Below are positions 36,501 through 47,208 of a stretch of DNA of 64,000 nucleotides, piece after piece. The position numbers and the translations under genes are program-made. The DNA is from Adiantum capillus-veneris. Lineage: Eukaryota > Streptophyta > Polypodiopsida > Polypodiales > Pteridaceae. The stretch is taken from contig CM043946.1 of NCBI GenBank assembly GCA_014529385.2, positions 39,625,558-39,689,557 of the forward strand, given 5' to 3'. A model generated the notes under the pieces. That model searched no databases. It saw only the letters and a list, made by a program, of their open reading frames with translations, and was not told the DNA's origin. Numbering within the stretch: position 1 is the first letter of the stretch; each line of letters opens with the position of its first letter.

Positions 36501-37292
36501 AACGTTTGAACGGCCACTCATAATCTTTGTTCGTTGTAGTATAAGTCATACACAGCAGCATGGTGTAAAGGTCGACATTTTAGGGTGGAACGAATCGACA
36601 AAAAGCGTTTTACTCAAGATTGTGGAATCATGGCAAAATTTGAACAGTCTAGTCGACGACGTTCCTCTGATGCAGATCCCGTGGTGGCGGAACTCACTTA
36701 CTTCGGCACGCTGCAAGAGATTTTGAGGATCGATTACAGAGGATTTTTTGTCGACTTGTTCGACGTGCAATGGTTCAAGATAATCATGGAGGGTCGAAAC
36801 GCTACTGTGCGTAGAGGAGAGTCTGGTTTTCTTGAGGTGGATTCTACTAAGAAATGGACCGACCTAAGAGACACTTTCGTACTACCCGAGCATTGTGAAC
36901 AAGTAAGTATATAAATAGTTAACATCCCCCTTTTACAAGTTATGTGCTTGAAAGCTCTCATGTAAGTTATGTGGCTTTGGCAGGTAGTATTTCATCCTAC
37001 AAAGTCTACATCAAACTGGTGGTACGTCATAGAGTTAGCCCCTCGTAGTGCAAGGACGTATGAAGGCTACCATGTGCCAATCACAACGACATCAATGGAG
37101 GAGATCAGAGAAGATGCTCAATCAGAAGCCGCTGCGGTGGTGCCAGACGAGCATCAAGATGCTACTGCTCTATATGGGGTGCATGCAGAGGAGCTACAAA
37201 ATGAAACAGAGGATATGTGTTTAAACGGAGAGCTCTATATAGATATAGGAAGTTATGCTGAGTTATGCGAGGATGAGAGAGAGATCTCTTAA
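33564..37292 (+). CDS. TNP2-like: CACTA transposase (TNP2-type), six exons, apparently intact
   Basis: Joining exons 33564-34096, 34193-34932, 35016-35620, 35695-36459, 36540-36902 and 36984-37292 gives 3315 nt, or 1104 residues plus stop, without a frameshift. All five introns are GT-AG and 74-96 bp long. Residues about 15-50 (CPCNQCKH) resemble the end of the Transpos_assoc domain. Exon 2 and the start of exon 3 are Transposase_21, with CPNDCILFRGEY, CPKCDSERY, LAMDGVNPFG at about residue 320 and PGRYKVGNMDVYLRPLLEEL; a Cys pair, CVTCG, opens exon 3. Exon 4 carries SHDWHKM-FILPVAIEG and the DUF4218 block HSRWMFFLERFMKTLKGYVR, and exons 5-6 the DUF4216-like end (YFGTLQEILRIDY...FFVDLFDVQWF). 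It cuts and pastes the element at its TIRs. The ATG could be preceded by a further small exon. Confidence 0.93.
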
Positions 37293-37564
37293 AGCCACAA
37301 ATATTGTATTTGAACAATTTTGCTCCGTGTTGTAAAAGCTCTAGCTCTCTAAGTAGCTTCCATGGTGTGTAACGCTCTTTTCTACTCGCGCTCACATCTT
37401 TTGATTGAAAATTCTGAGTTTTCGACTTGCCTCTTCTACCACTCGATTCATTGCGTCATTGTATTTATATGCGTCATTACGTCATTGTATTTAATGGTCT
37501 TTGCGTCATTGTCTACTCTATTCATTCAATATTAAGTTTAAATATTCGTGTGTTTAATGCAGGT

Positions 37565-38878
37565 ATGGATGATGAGGAGTTTCTTTCCTCTTTGTCACCG
37601 CAGCAGAGACAGTGGTACGTGGAGCGTCATCGCTCTGGCGCATCATCGCGCGTTCCTACACCATCCGCATCTCCCTCTCTTTCGGAGCATTCGGCGCGCT
37701 CCGAAGCTTCGGCGTCGACGAGACGAGCGTCACATTCTTCTAGACACCGGCGCTCTAGTGGTGGCGGTGGCGGTTGTTGTGGGGATTCCGCCACCGATGC
37801 CTCCACACCGCCTCGTGTTCGACGAGGCTCTTTACCCTCCCCTTCTTTGCCCGCCCCCACACCAGCCACAGCATCGCCGTCTACGCCAGGTTTTGCACGG
37901 CTGACTGTTCCTAGAAGCTACACACCTCTACCTACTCCGCCAGGAGCCACCCCACTCGACACTCCTCGCTTCGGGGCCCAGACGCCGGTGGAGACACCTG
38001 ACGTCCGTACCCCCATCGACACGCCGCTAGAGACCCCTGCCGGGACACCCAGGTTCACGCGTCACCGGCCAGAGGGCTTGCCTTACTCCGTCGACATCAG
38101 CGGCGGCATCATCATGGATGATGACGGCAAGAAGGTGATCTCGCGCATGCGTGGTCTTTGCTCTCAGCTGTTTAGACACTATATACTAAACAAATGGAGT
38201 GAAGTACCAAGTGATTTAAAAAACAGAGTCATCAGCATACTTCATGATGAGTTTCCCGTTCCAACACGGGATCAACGCTTCAATGAAGACCTGATGAAGA
38301 TTCGAATGCGCGAATACTGCAAACACAAGCGTTCCGAAGTGCAAAAAGCAATCAAGAATGGGTGGAATAGGCCAGATTGGCTGGCCAAAGAAGATTGGAA
38401 GAATGCGAAGAAAGCAGCGCGCGAGAATCCCGACAAGTGGAAGCAACAAAAGGATGCAGCCAGAGCGCGAGTAGAGGCAGGGAGCTCGCACCACTTGGGG
38501 AGCGGTGGATGGGCATCATTTGAGGCCGATTTTGTAAGTCTTTTCACATTGCTCTTTATGCATGTTCGATAGTTTAGGGTTTATGAGTTTTTTAGTTCTA
38601 ACATAATGAAATCTTTGTATGTTTTGACAGTGGTCGATGACAGGACGTGATCCCACACCGTACGAGCGCGAGTACGCAGGCAGGAAGGGCTTAAACGCCC
38701 TGATGGACATTCTCAGTTCTCGCAGCGGCATGGTTAGTATTAGGGTTTACTCTTTTTTATTTTTTGTATTGTTTTATAAATGTCGTTATATGTTTATACT
38801 TACTGAAAACTGTCTTATTGTCTTTTTTTGCAGAATCCGACAGATACGCCGCTTGGACGCGATGAGACGTCTGATTAG
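37565..38878 (+). CDS. TNPA-like CACTA accessory protein, three exons
   Basis: Exons 37565-38533, 38631-38732 and 38834-38878 (GT-AG introns, all phase 0) give 371 residues. The N-terminus (MDDEEFLSSLSPQQRQWYVE) is followed by a Ser/Pro/Thr-rich region with TP-repeats (residues about 20-170). A conserved region of basic and aromatic residues follows (KWSEVPSDLKNRVISILHDEF; REYCKHKRSEVQKAI; PDWLAKEDWKNAKKAARENP) and then GRDPTPYEREYAGRKGLNA. The order resembles plant Transposase_24 proteins, the group to which En/Spm TNPA-like partners belong. Such proteins are thought to bind subterminal repeats and assist TNP2. A splice acceptor (TTTAATGCAG) two bases before the ATG suggests a 5' UTR intron. 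The gene lies about 270 bp downstream of TNP2 and may be produced by alternative splicing of one transcript, as in En/Spm. Confidence 0.78.
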
Positions 38879-39237
38879 ACGACGTCAGTTTAGCCGTATC
38901 TAGATAGCATTAGTTTAGGGTTTCTCATAGCTTATGTATCATGAGACGGATTTTATACGTCTTTTTGAACCATGTATATTATTACATTTGTCACCGCAAT
39001 TCCTTTTGCCAATCAATTCTTTATGCCTATGATGTTGTACAATTGTCATTATTACATTTGCCAATCAATTCAGTTTGTCTATGATGTGTACAATTGTCAA
39101 TTTTGCAAACAATGCGTCTTGTGGGTGACTATTTTGGGTCTATTATTTACCTTTGCACTTTTTTTAAAAAGTGAATCAAGTACAATATGGTTGATGGGTG
39201 GCAGGCATTCAATGCCCTGCCACCAAAAAAATATTCT

Positions 39238-39503
39238 CTCAGGCGTCGCTATATGCGTCGCTATTTATGGCTCTGTAGCGTCGCTATATGCGTCGCTATA
39301 CTCTTCTGTGAGAGCGTCGCTATAAGCGTCGCTATAGGCGTCGCTATGATCGTCGCTATATAGCGACGCTCATAGCGACGCCTATAGCGACGCTTATAAC
39401 GACGCATATAGCGACGCTCTCGTAGCGACGCTTTTAGCGACGCTTATAGCGACGCCGGGGGTTATAAAAACCCAGTGTATTTCCGTCGCTAAAAGCGTCA
39501 CAA
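39238..39503. repeat. 3' subterminal repeats and long palindrome of the CACTA element
   Basis: About 18 copies of GCGTCGCTAT / ATAGCGACGC occur. The copies left of 39357 point one way and those to the right the other. Together they form an imperfect inverted repeat of about 50 bp per arm centred on GTCGCTATATAGCGAC. Confidence 0.9.
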
Positions 39504-39528
39504 GAGTACATAACCTCTTGTAGTGATA

Positions 39529-41077
39529 ATAAACGGGAACAAGGGTTAGAATATAGACATGTGCTTACGGATCTATCTCAACACGAGGCCAATGGTAAAG
39601 GGGCCCAAATGAGAGATGGTCTGTCAAAGAGCAAAACTAACTAATGGAGCTTAAAAGACCTTAGAGTTAGCTTCATTAAAGACCTCCAATGGTTAGGAAA
39701 GCTAGGGCTGAGCTTGAGGTGGGAACCCGACCTAAACTTACCTTTGAGCTTAGGCAAGCTAGGGTTGAGCTTAAGGTGGGAACCCGACCTAAACTTGCCT
39801 TTGACCTTAGGCAAGCTAGGGCTGAGCTTCAGGTGGAAACTCCACTTGAGGTGCTTGTCATGCTTGATGACTAAGGTACTTGTCATACTTAATGAGAAGG
39901 TGCTTGAGAAGCTTCCCATGCATAGGGGGTAAGGTGCTTGAGTAAAAAAGAGACCCTACAAACTTAATGAGAAAGGTGCTTGAGAAGCTTCCTATGCATG
40001 AAAGTCCCAAAGTTAGGGGAATATTTGACCTAACCTTCCACTCACCCAAAGGGGACCCCTTTCTCAAAGGACACATGGGACACATGTCAGACTCTCCCTA
40101 AGCTTAACCACATGGTGTGCTTGAATGCTATTGGTTGGGCTAAAGAGGGGTCCAATGAGCTTCTAGTTCTATTCAACAAATATCTAGATATTTCAAGCTC
40201 TCTCTCTCTCTAAGGGGTAAGGAGGACACTTGTCAAAAGACTACCCATGTACTTGACTGCATGCTGCATGTGATTGGCTAGGGGGAGAGGGGTCCAATGA
40301 GCTTGAAGCATGTGGAAAAGCAACAACTCGACCCAAGCAAGCAAGGGGGGTTCTAGGGGGATATACACCCACCACACACACACTCATTTTGTGGAACCAT
40401 TCTCACTTGGTGAAAGTTGAAGAACTCCACCTCCTTCTCCAAGCTTGTGAGAAGTGAGAGCCTACACCAACGCTCTTGGCTATGGAATGCAAATCCAACC
40501 AAGAGCCATGCTTCAATGCTTAAGCTTTCCATCTTCTCCATCTTTATTATTGTGCTATTATATATGCTAGCAAGAAGAGTAATGATAAGTGAGGAGCTAT
40601 TTCTTTCTCCTATGGAATGTTTCTGCTTCCTCTTCCCTATCCTCATTCCCCGCTAGCTCACCTTCGAAGGTGTTTGAGACCTTGGGACTGAGGCTTGGGA
40701 TAGTTAATGCTTTCTACAAATTTTATGTTGTGCTTGTGATGCATGAAGCTTTCCATCTTCATTGCATCACCTAGGTCACAAGGAACACCAAGATTGTATT
40801 GTACCAAGTCTCTCTTGATGGGAGAAACTATAATACAAATGCCTATTGGAGGGGGGACCGGCTTCGTATGAATCCACTCCTCAAATATTGTCATGTTCTC
40901 TAAACTCTCTCTCTCTCTTGTAAAAATATTGTTCATGCCAAGTTAACTAAGTACCATGTTTATGTTACTACCATCAATTAAGTTCACCCGCTATGCTCAC
41001 AAAGTAATCTCACAAAAGTGCTTCATCTAATTTCCTAATTCCGCTACTCTCAAAATTCATAGGCCATTTCCATTACA
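39529..41077 (+). mobile_element. Remainder of chromovirus 2's 3' LTR
   Basis: It continues the LTR begun at 31733 after the CACTA element and its ATA duplication. With the first part it totals 1620 bp, comparable to the 1580-bp LTR of element 1, and shares the GGAGGGGGGACCGGCT block and the end CATTACA at 41077. The ORFs 40353-40646, 40417-40656 and 40658-40936 lie inside it and are not considered coding. Confidence 0.88.
39699..39850. repeat. 57-bp tandem repeat, about 2.6 copies, in the LTR
   Basis: Units begin AAGCTAGGG at 39699, 39756 and 39813, each followed by TGAGCTT and AGGTGG. The period of 57 keeps frames open on both strands, which explains the repeat-like ORFs here. Confidence 0.92.
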
Positions 41078-43468
41078 ATTGGTTATCCTCTTTGAATGTG
41101 GATGAAGAAATGTATCTTGAGACACTCTTGATATCACTCTCGGAACCCACACTTTTGCTCAAAAGACAACCAAAAGATATATACACAAAAAATTTCAACA
41201 AGACATTATGCACGTTGTGGGATGGCAACGTTGATATTCAATTTATTTTCGATACTCATGGAGCGGCTGCATACTGCACATCATACATGACAAAAACAAA
41301 TTCAACCACAAGCAAAGCAATTAAGAAAATTCTTGACAAGTGCAAGAAAGAGAGTCTTCCTGCAATGGAACTTCTTAAGAAAATTAGAGGTGCCTTGATC
41401 AATGCTCAAGAAATCACAGGCCAACAAGCAGCATACATTTCACTATCTCTCCCATTGCACAACACAAGCAGACAATTTATCTTCATCAATGCATACTTCC
41501 AAACCCAAATGACACTATTGTTAAAGAGAAAGACTCCCTTGAAAACACTTCATCCTGATGACACATACATATTCTTTTGATGACCTCGACGAAGTACACA
41601 AGGAGACCAACTAGCATAGAAAATCTTTGCTTGGCAGAGTATGCAAGCAACTACATTATCTCACAAGGGACACACCACAAAAGTAGGAAGCCCCGCATCA
41701 TCAGATTTACAAACTTCAATAAAGAGGCCTACAGTGAGAGGCACTATCATCAATTATGTCTGCTGTTTCTGCCATTCACAACTGATGAATATGCATTCGA
41801 TGCTTTGACAACAACTTGGAGAGAAAGATATGAGTCTAACATTGCTATAATTGCACAAAACATGAAACCTTTCACAAAGCTAGAAATCAACAATCAAGAA
41901 TCATCAACATCATCCTCTATCTCCTCACAAGAAACACAACAAGAACAATTCACTTATGAGCTTGATCTTGACCGACCAAGTGCAAGGCATCATACCACTC
42001 AACTACCAACATCATCTAAACTCCTTGGCATGCCAAATGAAGAATATCACTCAGTTGTCATGAGTTTGAATATAGAGCAACGACATCTTTATGATGATAT
42101 CATGACAAGAAAGAGACTATGTCCCAATGACACAATCGACATTTTCTTAACAGGTGGCGTCAGAATAAGAAAAACCTTTACTTTGCTTGGAATCATCCAA
42201 GGCCTAGTTCGGCACTATGCACCTTCGATAGAAGGCAACATTGAACTTCCAACAACATTGTTGATGGCATATACATATAAAGTAGTGTTTAATCTTGGCG
42301 ACACAACAATTCACTCTGCATTGCGTTTCCCATTGATGCTAAATGAGATGGTCCCTCTTTCCAATAATACTCTCAATGAACTATCCCAAATATACACAAA
42401 CCTCAAACTAGTTGTCTTTGATGAGGCTTCCTTGATAGGCAATAGACTACTACGCATATTTGACACAAGACTTCGAGCTATAAAGCATAGACACAACGAA
42501 CCCTTCGGTGGTCTAAACGTTATCTTCTGTGGTGATCTTTGCCAAGCAAACCCTGTTCGTGATCGATGGATGTTCAGTGACACAAACAATACACTTGACA
42601 TCCTCACACCATCATGTTGGAACACACATGTCACATGTGCTGAGCTAACAACACCAATGCAACAATCAAATGAACTATTTATAGATGTCCTAAATGGGAT
42701 AAGAGTTGCAGAGCAAACATAAACAGACTTGACATTTATCAATGACACATTTGGAAACAACAACTTTGATATTTTTACAACACCTCATCGTTTCTTCACA
42801 AATAAACTAAAGTCCAAGCAAAACCAAGCCGTCTTTGAGAACCTACAAGAAACACCATACATCATCAAATCTCATGACAAATTCCACAAAATATGCTCAA
42901 ACAACCTAGTCATTCCAAATAACCCTTAGATAATTGCTGGATTATCCTCCATCCTTGAACTAAAGCCAGGAATGATAGTCGAGCTTTGTGCTAGCAATAT
43001 CAATGTATTGGACGGTTTGGTGAATGGTGCGGATGGAATCTTCCAGACAACAAACAACAAAGCACAATCATCGATAGCTTGGGTGGAGTTTTTTGATATC
43101 TCAATTGGGAAAAAACAAAGATTTTAGAATGCACACCTCTACCATGGAAAAATAAACAAAAAATGGACACCAATACTTGAAGTCACGAAAGAATTCCAAG
43201 TAGGCAGAAACCCACTCAATGTAATCTCAAGAACACAACTCCCAATACAAGCAGCGAATGCATGCACAATCCATAGATCCCAAGGCTTGACAATGGCAAT
43301 AGTGATATTTGACCCTAGTGGGATCCAATCTCATGGTTTGATTTACACAGCTCTATCACGTATCAAAGACCCTGCAAATCTACGTATTCTTAGCCCCATT
43401 CTCAAGAACCATATCAAAACTGACCCCATCGTCCTCAAAGAAATCACGCGCCTGCGAATAGATGCTTA
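41078..43468 (+). pseudogene. Helitron (Helentron-like) Rep C-terminus and PIF1-type helicase, degraded
   Basis: The first block (41092-41577) has WDGNVDIQFIFDTHGAAAYCTSYMTK followed by ITGQQAAYISLSLPLHNTSRQFIFINA. This is the C-terminal Rep segment in the form seen in animal-type Helitrons (D-I-Q-F-x-x-D-P-Y-A-C...YISK) rather than the usual plant type. After a frameshift near 41578 comes RRPTSIENLCLAEYASNYI and then a PIF1-family helicase. Motif I is degenerate (LTGGVRIRKTF instead of GGAGTGKS), motif II is VVFDEASLIG, motif III is VIFCGDLCQANPV, and the late motifs are CTIHRSQGLTM and LIYTALSRIKDPANLRIL (43270-43410). Stops at 42720, 42927 and 43126 break it. The N-terminal Rep two-His motif is not in the window; a chromovirus LTR abuts the 5' side. 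Confidence 0.85.
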
Positions 43469-43477
43469 AGTGCCTAC

Positions 43478-43831
43478 TTGAACGAGCCCCTGGTTGCATT
43501 TAAACAAACCCACCACATTATTGTATCATTGAACGTCGTGTCAATCAACAAACGCATTGACCACATCAAGAGTGATCCAAACTTCATGTCATCCAGCATC
43601 TTGTGCTTCCAAGAAACAAAACAAAAGAAAAGTATCAACCTCCTCACACCAGACTTTGAGCATATTCAACATTATAATGGTTATAGTCTATCCATATTCC
43701 ACAATCCAAGCATTCAATCTATAACCCAAAAAGCTATCTCAAGAGTGGAACTTGAAATAATGGATATCACTTTTCCTTTAGAAAATCAATCTTCAACTCA
43801 TCCATGTTATAAATGTCTAGAAGTCACCTAA
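43478..43831 (+). pseudogene. Endonuclease/exonuclease/phosphatase-like segment following the helicase
   Basis: Immediately after the helicase end (RLRIDA, stop 43466) an open frame reads HHIIVSLNVVSINKRIDHI and SSSILCFQETKQKK. This matches the first two blocks of apurinic-type endonucleases (xxSxNVxSLxxxxxxI and xxIxCxQETK, with the metal-binding Asn and Glu). NGYSLSIFHNPSIQSI could be the third strand region. The remainder is lost, so it is about half a domain. In Helentrons an endonuclease is fused C-terminal to Rep-helicase, and the order and spacing here agree with that. A chance neighbour from a LINE is the main alternative. Confidence 0.62.
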
Positions 43832-44118
43832 GACACCAATAAACACACTTCTTTTAGAACTCCAACACTTGATACAAAACAATGATGAAAAAAAAAACCA
43901 AAAAAAATTCCTAAGGCAAACTTCATGATTTTATCACTTCGATGCGAACATAGCTGACGAAGCACTCTAGTTCTTTTCTACTCTGATTAGCTCATAGTTC
44001 TTTTTTACTCTGATTAGCTCCAACACAGCTGACAAAGCTTGAACTTTGGTTTGTAGGCGCTCTGGTAGGAAGGCGGCGAAGGCCTGAAGGCGTTGGAGTT
44101 GAGCAGGCTCAGCAGCTA
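43832..44118. other. Spacer between endonuclease remnant and RH39-like exon 1
   Basis: A-rich at first, then a 28-bp tandem duplication near 43970-44023 (TAGTTCTTTTCTACTCTGAT and its copy with TTTTT). It may hold the 5' UTR of the downstream gene or the 3' end of the Helitron; no CTRR with hairpin was recognised. Confidence 0.45.
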
Positions 44119-47100
44119 ATGGGGTTCACGGCACGAGCCTTCGGCATTTCAAGGACAGGAAACCTCCTCGTCCGTTCGATGGACCTTCACTACTTGGAGA
44201 CAATGCCCAAGACAAGTCTTCCACTTCTTCATCCCCGCCTTCTAGGTTATTATTATCGACAGGCCGCTCACCTCGCCATCCTTGCCCTTGCCCCTTCCTC
44301 TCCAATGGTGTCTCCTTCATCTTCATGTTTAGCTTCTGAAGATGGCTCGGTCATGGCTGCCTCCCTCCTTGACAAGCTTAGAGCCAGAAAGCTCAAGGAC
44401 CTCCGCAGCAATCGACCTAAATTTGACACTCCCTCAGAGACTTCCCCAAAGAACAAAAGGGCGCCTTCTTCATTGTCATCGGCATTGCCCCAACGGGAAC
44501 CCATGGCCTCTTCTTTCACAGACCTTCATCTCAGCAACGAGCTGATGGCTGCCATCAATGAGCTAAATCTCACTCAACCTACAGAGGTTCAATGCCGTTC
44601 CATCCCTGAGGTTCTTGATGGTCAGAGTGTTGTCATCGCCTCCCACACGGGCTCTGGCAAGACATTAGCATATATGATACCCATTGTTCAGGTATGAGAC
44701 ATGTACACATATTTCTCTCAATCCCTCTATTAGTCTGTGAGAGTTGCTCGTTGAATGCAGTGACACCATCCACTTCAAAGTCTTATAAACTTTTAACAGC
44801 ATATTGCAGCTCCTCATCCTGGACATTGTTTGTGAATAGGATTTACTGCATGGCAAATAAATGTATTTTCACCATGACTGTTAGAAACATTGCACGCTTC
44901 ATCTTTGAAGAAAGTATCTTGTAGATTTCTTTTATCCTTTTGACTAGTGATATTTCTCAAGAGGATCCCAAGTCAAGTGTGTGATATTTCTCTCTCATAA
45001 TAAATCGCTGCTTTGGGAGTATGGTTGTCATGCCTCTGGCTTTAGTTATGCATAGGCAGCAGTGGCATGAGAGTCTTGGACTTGTAAATAGTGAACTCCA
45101 ATTTGGGGTTTTTGTTCCAAAGTGGTGAAAATATATGGGGTTCAGGCTTTAGCTATAAGAAAACTCCGTTTCTGGGGCTATCGGATTGGAAACTCGGGTT
45201 CCAAAGTCCCCTGTTTCTCGTTCTGTTTTGCTGTTTCTTCAGGAAAGTTCAAATGTTGCATGCAAAATATACCTACAAAAAGCTGTTTCTAAATCAGTCC
45301 ATTGGAAAGAGCGAGCCAGTTCTGGTCCCGACGCCCGTTCCTGTTCCATGTGACTATGGTTCGGCTCAAGTATACAAGTGACACCTTTTTAAATGCCGTT
45401 TTTTTATATTGTATGTTAATGATTAGGTGTTACTTGCAATGTCTGCTTAGTAGAGTGCACCCACCCATTGCTTTTCTAACGAAATTCTCAACCAACAATA
45501 TTTAGATAAGTGTCTTTGGTTCATTGCACATTCTTTCGTTTTGAAGTGCATTGGATTGGTAGTCTCGGGGTTGAGGGAATTTAGCAGAGGATTCGAGCCA
45601 TACTGTCTCGACATCCAGAGTGCAGATGAGGATGGATTCAGTGACCACTCATACCCCACACAGTTCCAGGTAGTAGTACTTCTAGTTTTTTTTCGGTACC
45701 GAGACATGGTATCAGATTCATCAGTTTGTAACGGTTTGGTCTCATAGGTCATTTTAGCCTCTTGAAGATGTTAATATATCATTTCCTCTCTCTCTCTCTC
45801 TCTCTCCCCCCTTCTTCCTCTCTGTGTTCCCACCGGCCTCCCTTGGTGAGGGGCAGCCCTAGGGGGCCGCAGAGCTTTGCCCCCCTCTCCCCAATATCTA
45901 GGCCTGCTGACTCCATCCTCCTCGCGACCTACCCAACAGCCTGGCGACAGCCTGTTTGTGCGAGCTCGATTCACTGCGCGATGTCGACCTGCAAGCCCTG
46001 CCCGATTGGAAGCCCTCTACTTATTCAATCAAATGTAAGCCTCGACCCTGCAAGCTAAGCTCACTGCCTGACTACCTATTTAATCCACTGTGGCTTGAGG
46101 GCTTTAAGGCCCAATCACCTGCAAAGCCAACATATCGAACAATAAGTAATCGACTGTGAGCGTCAAGCTTGAGGGATTTAAGGCCCAACCATTTGCAAAG
46201 CCAACATATCGAACAATGAACAGTGGGAAGACTGTTGAACAAGAGCTTTTTTCTTCACGTGGGAAACCCTCAAGCTACGATGCAGCGCAAAGGTTCATCC
46301 CCTATCAAACCGACAAGGCTTTTCTTGCCCACCCCACGAGTGGACCCAATGGATCTCCTTCAAGCACAAATCCGAGAGCTCAAGGGCGAAAACACGGAAC
46401 TCAAGGCACGCCTTGCCGCCTTGGAGACGCGTCTCTCCTCGGAGTCTCAGAAGCCAACCGATGCCAAAGCAAAAGAAGTCGAGCACACACTCATTGCGAG
46501 TGTGGCCAATCTTGCCACCCAAGTCCACGAAGCGGCGACCGCCATCTCCTCCAAGGTAGAAGAATGCATGCAAGAACACCGTCGCGACGGGAAGGATTAG
46601 GGCTCTCCGTTCGTATCGGCGGTTTGCCTTCTACTTGGTGGGGGGAGGATGACGATTGCACTTCGACTCTAGTCAAGCTCAACCAAGCCATTCATCCAAC
46701 AGAATTCGATCTTGACACCATCGAGAAAGTTCACCATGACAGCCGCACCAACCAAGGTATTCTTGTCTTCAAAACTAAAGAGGCGCGCATCTCGCTTCTA
46801 CAACAAGTACGACTCCTTAAGGACACCAAAGTTTGGATTAGGGAGGCCTTGACCCCCACCCAACTCAAAGTCAAAAAGCAAGAGCTTCAAAAGGTACGAG
46901 AAGCACGAGCCACAGGCAAATGGCCGTCTACCGAGGCGGCAAGGCTATCATCGAGGTGTTTCGGACATTAAAAACCCCCAAACCACCACCCCCTACCCAC
47001 CTCTGCCCGCCCCCTCCCCCTCCTAAGTGACATATGTCACAATTTGATTGTATCCACATTTTGTTATGATCATGCACTCTTCTATAGAGTCTCTCCATGT

Positions 47101-47172
47101 AAGTTTTCTTGGTCCCATATGTCATATTTGACCTCCGAGGAGGATAATGAAATCTATCTATCTATATCTCTC

Positions 47173-47208
<36 letters not shown>

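Larger units (their letters stand above)
31804..39525 (+). mobile_element. Complete CACTA (En/Spm) transposon, 7722 bp
   Basis: Perfect 12-bp terminal inverted repeats are present, CACTACAAGAGG at 31804-31815 and CCTCTTGTAGTG at 39514-39525. They are flanked by a 3-bp ATA target duplication (31801-31803, 39526-39528). Both ends carry arrays of AGCGTCGCTAT-type subterminal repeats in both orientations. Inside are a six-exon TNP2 transposase and a three-exon TNPA-like gene, both on the plus strand. It sits in the 3' LTR of chromovirus 2, and removing it restores LTR continuity. The structure is that of an autonomous element. Confidence 0.95.

Noticed and set aside
37548-37904. Plus-strand ORF beginning MCLMQVWMM
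   Set aside because: Shadow frame of the TNPA-like Ser/Pro-rich region.
41078-41095. Possible primer site (ATTGGTTATC) after the LTR end at 41077
   Set aside because: The match to TGGTATCAGA is poor, and continuity with the pol at 28421-31372 shows this LTR is the 3' one; the sequence reads on as Helitron Rep.
45760-46060. 98-codon ORF beginning [15 protein letters not shown]
   Set aside because: It starts in a CT repeat within intron 1 of the RH39-like gene and has no recognisable domain.
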